Assembly: GCA_018830385.1 (NCBI GenBank)
Contig: JAHJSO010000195.1
Location: forward strand, 1 to 11,861
Direction of reading: 5' to 3'
Origin: Elusimicrobiota bacterium
GTDB taxonomy: Bacteria; Elusimicrobiota; Endomicrobiia; CG1-02-37-114; JAHJSO01
Length of the DNA: 11,861 nucleotides
Under the pieces are notes generated by a model. That model searched no databases. It worked only from the letters and a program-made list of their open reading frames with translations, and was not told where the DNA came from. Shown piece by piece: positions 6,137 through 11,861 of this stretch (the stretch's first letter is position 1; the number at the start of each line of letters is the position of its first letter). Made by a program: the position numbers and the translations under genes.

Positions 6137-8473
6137 ATGAAATATAGAAATTATATTGTCCTTTCATTGTTATTGTTTATGTGGGTTCGTATAATTCTTA
6201 CAATCAGCGCTATTTCAGAAACATATGACGAACCCAGATACTTGAAAACAGCACAGAGATTGAGTGAAAAGGGACAATGGGAGACGGAAACAGATGTTCT
6301 CCACCCACCATTGTCACATTATCTCTATGGGTTTCCTCTGAAAATATTAGCCCCCAAAAATTTTGAGAATCAACTTTTTATCGCACGGCTCATTATGAGT
6401 GTGTTCTCTTTGATTTTGGGTTTTTTTATCTTCCGGGTAGCAGAAAACATAGGCGGACTAAAGACCGCTGTGCCTTCTCTTTTATTATATACTTTCTCAC
6501 CTGCAATAATTGCGAATTCCTGCTTTATTGCAACCGACATATTGCTCACCTGTTTTTTATTTCTGTCTGTCCATTATTTTGGAGACATGTTAGATACCCA
6601 TCTCCCAAAAGACCCTGTCCAATCACACGGGGGGGGGCGTTCTGGTCGGTATATAACATCCCTCGGACTATCAGGTATTCTAACAGGAATGGTTCTGCTT
6701 TCAAAATATAATGGTGTTTTTGTATTTCCAATTTATTTTTTGTTGGGTGTTATCAAAGTAATATTCCCGAGCAAGGGAATATTACCGGACGGAGGCAATT
6801 GCGGCAAAAAAGGCGTGGTTATTAGATTTTGGGGGTTCATGAAAATATTTTTAATTGTTTCAATAATAGGGATTTTTATTTTGAATCTGGGATATAAATT
6901 TACAGGAACGGGGTCAGCCCTGGCAAATTATCCCTTCCGAAGTAAAATTCTTGCGGCCATGTCACAGGTGCCGGTCTTATCCCGACTGCCCATGCCAGTT
7001 CCTTCCCCATATCTTTATGGTTTTGACATTCAAAAATATCCTACAGAGGTCGGGCATCCGTCATACCTGATGGGACAAAGAAGCACAAAGGGCTGGTGGT
7101 ATTATCCTATAGTTGCTTTTTTAATTAAGACACCGATATCTTTTTTGTGTCTGTTGTTCCTCTCTCTTGTTCTATTTGTCTTTGAAATTAAAAAGATGTG
7201 TTCGCGCTCTGCGGTGTTTTTGCTCGGATTTTTGCTCATAATAGTTGCGTTGTGCATACCATTTGTTTTCTCTAAAAGCAGTCAGGTCGGACGCTTCCTT
7301 TTACCTGTATATCCATTTCTTTTTGTTTTCGTCGGCACTCTGTTTAGTACAAACAAAAGAGTCCTTCGCGGCATCAGTTATTCATTCCTGTTTTTGTTTT
7401 TACTTGAGAGTGTCTCAATCCATCCCAATTATCTTGCATATTTCAATCAGTTAATCGGAGGACCACGCAATGGTTATAAATATTTAGCCGATGCCAATCT
7501 TGACTGGGGACAAAATCAAAAAATATTTTTAAAATTCAGGAAAAAATGCATCAGAGAGAAAATCGAGGTGAAAGTAAATCCTGAATGGCCAACAGAAGGA
7601 AAAGTCCTTGTAAATGCCAACAACCTCGTGGATTGTTTCAGGGTAAGAGAAAGATATGAATGGCTCAGGAAATTTAACCCCGTGGACAATATGGGCTTTA
7701 CCTGGTTATTATATGATATAAAACTCGCTGAACTTGAAGATAAAATTAACGAACATACTGATGACCCAAACATCTATTATGTGGCAAGTTTTATATATAG
7801 AGAAAAAAAGGACTACATCAAAACAGAAAACACCCTAAAAAAAGCAATCTCTATTGAATTGAAGTCAAGCGATAGAGATAACTTATTTCTTGCTAAGTGT
7901 TATTATTTAATGGGCTTTATGTATTTAGACACCAGAGATTTTCTACAGGCAAAAAAGTCATTTGAAAAGGTCATTGAGGCATATCCGTTTTTTTATGAGG
8001 CGTTCGCAAAGTTATCACAAATTTATGACCTATCTGGGAATAAAAAGATTGCAAAAGAATATTCAAAAAAAGAAAAGGTCTATAAAATTTTAGACGCGTA
8101 TGCTATTAAACCACCAACGGATAAAAAATTCTACATGAATAAGTTGAAGGTTAACCCCCGTGACCCAAAATTGTATAACAACCTCGGATTTGTCCACTGG
8201 ATGAATAATAACATTGACGCTGCAATTGAAAATTTCAACAAAGCCCTGAAACTTGACCCGAAATTGAATTATGTGTATGGAAATCTGGCGGTGGCTCACT
8301 ATGAAAAAAACGATTTTGATGAGATGTCAGGGTATCTTAAAATCTATTATGACAGGAGAGAAAAACTTGGATACAGGAACACTTATGCGATATGGTATAA
8401 CGGGGACTTAATCATAATGGAAGACAACATATTAGCAGTCCTACCGGAGGAGTATTTCAATAGAAAAGAATAA
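6137..8473 (+). CDS. ArnT/PMT (GT39)-like membrane glycosyltransferase with TPR region
   Basis: This 778-aa polytopic membrane protein is built like polyprenyl-phosphate-dependent glycosyltransferases. The first loop has ETYDEPRYL (D31, E32, the GT-C acidic pair) and HPPLSHYL (56-63). ATD (132-134) lies in a later loop. GQVGRFLLPVYPF-like sequence (SSQVGRFLLPVYPF, about 381-394) and HPNYLAYFNQLIGGPRNGY (429-447) followed by LADANLDWGQ (450-459) are typical of this family. About ten hydrophobic segments precede residue 425. A soluble region with TPR-like pairs follows (about 545-725; the best copies are 585-617 and 676-709). No Shine-Dalgarno site precedes the ATG. The next ATG in frame is at 6179. 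It probably forms an operon with the gene 4 bp downstream. An in-frame G9 tract encodes Gly165-167. Donor sugar and acceptor are unknown. Confidence 0.85.
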   Translation: MKYRNYIVLSLLLFMWVRIILTISAISETYDEPRYLKTAQRLSEKGQWETETDVLHPPLSHYLYGFPLKILAPKNFENQLFIARLIMSVFSLILGFFIFRVAENIGGLKTAVPSLLLYTFSPAIIANSCFIATDILLTCFLFLSVHYFGDMLDTHLPKDPVQSHGGGRSGRYITSLGLSGILTGMVLLSKYNGVFVFPIYFLLGVIKVIFPSKGILPDGGNCGKKGVVIRFWGFMKIFLIVSIIGIFILNLGYKFTGTGSALANYPFRSKILAAMSQVPVLSRLPMPVPSPYLYGFDIQKYPTEVGHPSYLMGQRSTKGWWYYPIVAFLIKTPISFLCLLFLSLVLFVFEIKKMCSRSAVFLLGFLLIIVALCIPFVFSKSSQVGRFLLPVYPFLFVFVGTLFSTNKRVLRGISYSFLFLFLLESVSIHPNYLAYFNQLIGGPRNGYKYLADANLDWGQNQKIFLKFRKKCIREKIEVKVNPEWPTEGKVLVNANNLVDCFRVRERYEWLRKFNPVDNMGFTWLLYDIKLAELEDKINEHTDDPNIYYVASFIYREKKDYIKTENTLKKAISIELKSSDRDNLFLAKCYYLMGFMYLDTRDFLQAKKSFEKVIEAYPFFYEAFAKLSQIYDLSGNKKIAKEYSKKEKVYKILDAYAIKPPTDKKFYMNKLKVNPRDPKLYNNLGFVHWMNNNIDAAIENFNKALKLDPKLNYVYGNLAVAHYEKNDFDEMSGYLKIYYDRREKLGYRNTYAIWYNGDLIIMEDNILAVLPEEYFNRKE
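6629..6637 (+). repeat. G9 homopolymer inside the GT39-like coding region
   Basis: Nine consecutive G residues encode three glycine codons (Gly165-167) in a hydrophilic loop near residues 155-171. Tracts of this length in surface-glycosylation genes often change length by slipped-strand mispairing. Gain or loss of one G would shift the frame and truncate the protein before most of its membrane segments. Confidence 0.8.
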
Positions 8474-8477
8474 AATT

Positions 8478-10829
8478 ATGGCGTTTTTTATTTTTGTATT
8501 ACTTTTTGGAATTTATCTCCGAACAGCGCCGCCGACAATAGTCGCCTATCGGGATTCATCCGAACTGATTGCTTCCGCGGCCACTCTGGGTATAGCACAC
8601 CCGTCGGGCTATCCGCTCTATGTTATTTTAGGTAAAATTTTTACCAATATAATTCCCTTTGGCAATATAGCGTATAGAATAAACATTATGTCCGTAGTGT
8701 TTTCAGGGTTGACTATTGTTCTGCTATATTATGCTATACTTTTGGTGCTTGCACAACAGGCGGCATATTGGACAAAAGCAATATCCCCAGGAGCACACTC
8801 AAACGCCCCCCAAAACGCTCCCTCAATCACACCACCAAACGCACCACATAGTGTGTCTGAAGACCTGCTATTTGAGCACCGACTAGCCGCTATTTTTTCC
8901 GTTTTATTTCTTTCATTCAATCCGGTTTTCTGGAATCTTTCTCTGGTAGCGGAAATGTACACACTCAACTCATTTTTGACAATTTTGCTAATACTGGTGG
9001 TGTTATCGTGGCATTTAAGGACATCGGCAGGGACGCCAACATCTTCTGTCCATCTCTATTTATTCTGTTTTATATTCGGAGTTGGTCTCGGCAATCACCT
9101 TACTCTGTTGTTTTTATTACCCGGTGTCGTTTATTTAATATTAAAAACACTCCGCGGGGTGTCCACATTTTTTTCGCGACCCAACGGACAACAAATAGCA
9201 GTCGCCTCATTATTTTTTCTACTGGGATTGTCAATATATCTATACCTGCCAATAAGGTCATATCAGCAGCCGGTAATTAACTGGGGAAGCCCCCATAATT
9301 TTACAAATTTTATAGAGGTAATAACACGAAAAAACATAGGTGCCTTTCAATTGACTATTGAGGCGGCACCATTTCAATTTTCACTGGAGCAACTTATTAG
9401 ACAATCCCTTGTTTTTTTCAACTCTACGGTGCAACACTTTACAATTATTGGCTTTCTCCTCGGATTGTTCGGTCTTATGTTTTTTATATTCAAAAGGCAA
9501 GGGCATATTACCTTGTTTTTTCTCCTGATATTTTTATTTTCTGGAATTGGTTTTTTAGTCCTGGCAGGGCAACCGACCGACGACCAACATGCCCAGGCGA
9601 TATTAGAACCATATTATCTCCTGCCCGGTATTATATTTTCAATATGGCTTGGTATTGGAATAGTTGGTATAAAAAGATTGTTTGCCACGCCTTCAAAAAT
9701 CTTTTCTTATTTTGTGATTTTGATTTTATTGTTCGCACTACTTTTTCAGTTTAAATCGGTCTTTTACAAAGTCAACAAACGCAACCATTTTTTCGCTTAT
9801 GATTATGGTTTAAACTTTTTCAGAACGATTGACAAAAATGCTATTGTCATAACCCATGGCGACACACCACTTTTTACAAGTTGGTATTTTCAGAGGGTGC
9901 TGAAAAAACGGCAGGATATCAATATCTTCTCTGAGGGACTTCGTTTTGCTAAATGGTATATTCAGCAAAAAAGCAAAGATATGCCGGCAGATGTAAAAAG
10001 TTTTATTGCCCTGCCCCGAGTTGACCCGGCGAGGGAACTGATAGTGGGCTATCTCAACGGCTATTTTAAATCATCCGGTTTTTCACTGTATGCCAACTCT
10101 CTGCTTACATTCCCCGGTTATATCATTGACCGTTCCCATCCATTCAGGGGGATTGTTTTTGGTTTTTCTCCGGAGCCCGAAAGTGTATCAGCCCATACAA
10201 TTCAAGAGAACTTAAAATTTTGGGATATCTACATAATGCGCGGCATATATGAACAAAGACCCGAGAAAAGATTCGCACCGGGACCCAATGGGAAAAGCCC
10301 CGCTGAAAAACACCCCCCACGGCACCCGAGGGATTTTTTTATATCAGAAATAACAAATGCGTATTCTTCCGCACACGGTGCCCATGGATTTCTTTTATAC
10401 AACAGAAAACTTTACAATGAGGCAATAGAGCAGTTTTGGGAATCAATAATAATAGAGCCACAGAATATAAAGGGATGGACCGACCTTGGCAGTGTGTATT
10501 ACACGATTGGGGACTACCCCCGTGCAATACAGTTATATAAATATGCTCTGAGTATGTATCCTGATAATGATGAGGTTTATTACAATCTTGGCAGGGTATA
10601 TGAGAAAATTGGCTCAAAGGCGATTGCAATTGAAAATTATACCCGGGCGATTAACATCAACCCCAGGTGTGTAAAATCATACAACAATTTAGGTGTGATT
10701 TATTACAATAAAGGAATGTATGAAAAAGCACTATCATACTGGAAGTCAGCGATTGATATTGCCCCTGATTTTGCAGATGCGAGGCGAAATTATGAAATCT
10801 GCCTGAAAAAAATGGATGCTATCCGATGA
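8478..10829 (+). CDS. DUF2723/TMEM260-like membrane protein with C-terminal TPR repeats
   Basis: This 783-aa protein begins with the DUF2723 signature: YLRTAPPTIVAYRDSSELI (13-31, with D26 and E29), then LGIAHPSGYPLYVILGKIF (37-55). Further family features are AEMYTLN (159-165), GLGNHLTLL (203-211) and YLYLPIRSYQQPVINWGSP (254-272). About ten hydrophobic segments run to residue 425. A soluble domain (about 430-620) precedes three to four TPRs (about 630-770; clear copies at 664-697, 698-731 and 732-765). TMEM260, the human member of this group, is a protein O-mannosyltransferase, so a glycosyltransferase role at the outer membrane face is inferred. Two low-complexity hydrophilic insertions, 100-128 (repeated NAP) and 592-617 (Pro/Lys/Arg-rich), look added to the family core. 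It starts 4 bp after the upstream stop with only a weak ribosome binding site. The frame stays open upstream, so a rare start codon a little earlier is possible. Confidence 0.85.
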   Translation: MAFFIFVLLFGIYLRTAPPTIVAYRDSSELIASAATLGIAHPSGYPLYVILGKIFTNIIPFGNIAYRINIMSVVFSGLTIVLLYYAILLVLAQQAAYWTKAISPGAHSNAPQNAPSITPPNAPHSVSEDLLFEHRLAAIFSVLFLSFNPVFWNLSLVAEMYTLNSFLTILLILVVLSWHLRTSAGTPTSSVHLYLFCFIFGVGLGNHLTLLFLLPGVVYLILKTLRGVSTFFSRPNGQQIAVASLFFLLGLSIYLYLPIRSYQQPVINWGSPHNFTNFIEVITRKNIGAFQLTIEAAPFQFSLEQLIRQSLVFFNSTVQHFTIIGFLLGLFGLMFFIFKRQGHITLFFLLIFLFSGIGFLVLAGQPTDDQHAQAILEPYYLLPGIIFSIWLGIGIVGIKRLFATPSKIFSYFVILILLFALLFQFKSVFYKVNKRNHFFAYDYGLNFFRTIDKNAIVITHGDTPLFTSWYFQRVLKKRQDINIFSEGLRFAKWYIQQKSKDMPADVKSFIALPRVDPARELIVGYLNGYFKSSGFSLYANSLLTFPGYIIDRSHPFRGIVFGFSPEPESVSAHTIQENLKFWDIYIMRGIYEQRPEKRFAPGPNGKSPAEKHPPRHPRDFFISEITNAYSSAHGAHGFLLYNRKLYNEAIEQFWESIIIEPQNIKGWTDLGSVYYTIGDYPRAIQLYKYALSMYPDNDEVYYNLGRVYEKIGSKAIAIENYTRAININPRCVKSYNNLGVIYYNKGMYEKALSYWKSAIDIAPDFADARRNYEICLKKMDAIR

Positions 10830-10832
10830 GCC

Positions 10833-10880
10833 CTGCCACTACCCGCTAAATTCTGCCACACTACCCGCTAAATTCTGCCA
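10833..10880. repeat. Tandem repeat between convergent genes
   Basis: A 20-bp unit and a 22-bp unit, both reading ctgccac...ctacccgctaaatt with two bases added in the second, are followed by a partial third copy (ctgcca). They occupy most of the 65-bp gap between the DUF2723-like gene and the convergent minus-strand gene. No terminator-like stem with a U-tract is visible in the gap. Confidence 0.8.
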
Positions 10881-10894
10881 GAAAAGGTTACTTA

Positions 10895-11861
10895 CTATTC
10901 ATTGAGACCTGATTTGAGACCCGGCTTGTGTTCCAATTTTTTTATAGACAGCAGAAAATATTTCCTTGCCACTTTATTTTCAGGGTTAATATCAAGTGCT
11001 TTTTTGTACATTTCAACCGCCTGAATATAATCTCCTTCTAAATAATGGACATATCCCAGGTTTGTGAATAGTTCACTGTTTTGTGGGTCAAACCGCAAGG
11101 CACTTTCATACACTTCCAGAGCGGTCTTATATTGATTTTTTTTCACATATGCAACACCCATGTTTATGTAGGAATGCACAAAACCCTCGTTTAAAAGAAT
11201 CGCTTTTTTGTATGATTCTATTGCTTTGTCGTATTCGGCGGTGTGTAGATAGGTATTACCTATATTGTAATAGATTTCCCATCCCTCAGGATTATTCTTT
11301 AATCCCTTTTTATATATTTCCAGTGCTTCTTTGAATTTACCTGTGTCTTTGTATATGGTGCCGATTCCGAGATAACTGTCTATCTGAAATGGGTTTATAT
11401 CTAATGCGCGGTTATACGCCGATAGCGATTCTTCGTACCTTCCGAGAAGCGAGTGGACATCTCCGAGAGAGGTGTAAGCACTTACGAAATTCGGGTCGGT
11501 CAGCAGTGCATTTTTGTAAAATTCAATTGACTTATTGTAGTTTCCTTCTTTGAGATACAAATACCCCGAGTTTAAATATGCCACAGCAAAATTGCCTTTT
11601 AGCAGAGGGAGATTAACAAAGAGCCCCGCCAGAATTAACCCCGTTAGGTACACAGGAATCTTCCAGGAATTTTTATTTGCACTTACGGCGGGGAGTATGT
11701 TATTCCTTAGGTATTCTATAAACGAAACAATTGTATAAGCACAAAAGATAATTATCACAGGGACCACTGGCAGACGGTATTCAGAGGCAGCAAAGAATAA
11801 AAGCGCCGTCAGGATATTTGCTATAATAAAACTATAGATGAGACCTCTCCTGCCCGATTTA
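10895..11861 (-). CDS. C-terminal part of a membrane protein with TPR repeats, cut by the window edge
   Basis: The minus-strand frame is open from the right edge, and 321 residues are visible. A GTG at 11767 could be read as a start. However, the 31 residues before it are uninterrupted, form a hydrophobic helix and end in ASEYRLPVVPV, which resembles the conserved R.RLP..P segment late in GT39/PMT-like membrane domains. I therefore read this as the tail of a longer glycosyltransferase-like protein starting beyond the window. A second membrane helix (about 41-56 counted from the GTG) is followed by six TPRs of 34 residues (61-94, 95-128, 129-162, 163-196, 197-230, 231-264) and a capping helix with a Lys-rich end. 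The gene converges on the DUF2723-like gene. The nature of its catalytic module cannot be judged here. Confidence 0.8.
   Translation of the reverse strand, partial: KSGRRGLIYSFIIANILTALLFFAASEYRLPVVPVIIIFCAYTIVSFIEYLRNNILPAVSANKNSWKIPVYLTGLILAGLFVNLPLLKGNFAVAYLNSGYLYLKEGNYNKSIEFYKNALLTDPNFVSAYTSLGDVHSLLGRYEESLSAYNRALDINPFQIDSYLGIGTIYKDTGKFKEALEIYKKGLKNNPEGWEIYYNIGNTYLHTAEYDKAIESYKKAILLNEGFVHSYINMGVAYVKKNQYKTALEVYESALRFDPQNSELFTNLGYVHYLEGDYIQAVEMYKKALDINPENKVARKYFLLSIKKLEHKPGLKSGLNE

Noticed and set aside
6105..6139. TTGAAA and TATATG ahead of the GT39-like gene as a promoter
   Set aside because: The spacing is about 23 bp and the -10 would overlap the start codon. Read-through from the promoter at 5382 is at least as likely.

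Overview
The window comes from a bacterial chromosome. It has Shine-Dalgarno-like sites, sigma70-type promoters and tightly packed genes. The lineage cannot be fixed from the sequence. A coenzyme-B12-dependent ribonucleotide reductase, a short thymidylate synthase of the type common in archaea and some anaerobic bacteria, and several large membrane proteins ending in TPR repeats would suit an uncultivated, probably anaerobic Gram-negative-type lineage (for example Omnitrophota, Elusimicrobiota or a planctomycete relative). That placement is inference.

Layout. Bases 1-46 hold two copies of a 23-bp tandem repeat, probably the end of a dispersed repeat. Bases 182-3279 carry a two-gene deoxynucleotide module: nrdJ (class II ribonucleotide reductase with TSCPD and zinc-ribbon tail), then a ThyA-family thymidylate synthase. 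A candidate promoter overlaps the end of thyA. After it lies a run of GT-C-type membrane glycosyltransferase-like genes, each with C-terminal TPRs: a TMTC-like protein (3332-5290), an ArnT/PMT (GT39)-like protein (6137-8473), a DUF2723/TMEM260-like protein (8478-10829), and, convergent on the minus strand, the C-terminal part of a fourth membrane-TPR protein that runs off the right edge (10895-11861). Between the first two is a small secreted protein with a PEGA-like fold (5556-5960). It has its own near-consensus promoter and a structured leader, and is followed by a 122-bp imperfect palindrome.

How the genes may work together. nrdJ and thyA make dNTPs and dTMP. The GT-C genes probably transfer sugars from polyprenyl-phosphate donors onto protein or glycan acceptors at the outer face of the cytoplasmic membrane, with the TPRs recruiting partners or acceptors. 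Two of the modules resemble the two eukaryotic protein O-mannosyltransferase families TMTC and TMEM260, so a multi-enzyme surface or protein O-glycosylation locus is the most interesting reading. The secreted protein is a possible substrate or partner. The GT39-like gene contains an in-frame run of nine G residues, a classic slippage site, so it may be phase-variable.

nrdJ and thyA are visibly richer in G+C than the more AT-rich glycosyltransferase cluster. No rRNA, tRNA, CRISPR array, transposase or phage gene was seen.
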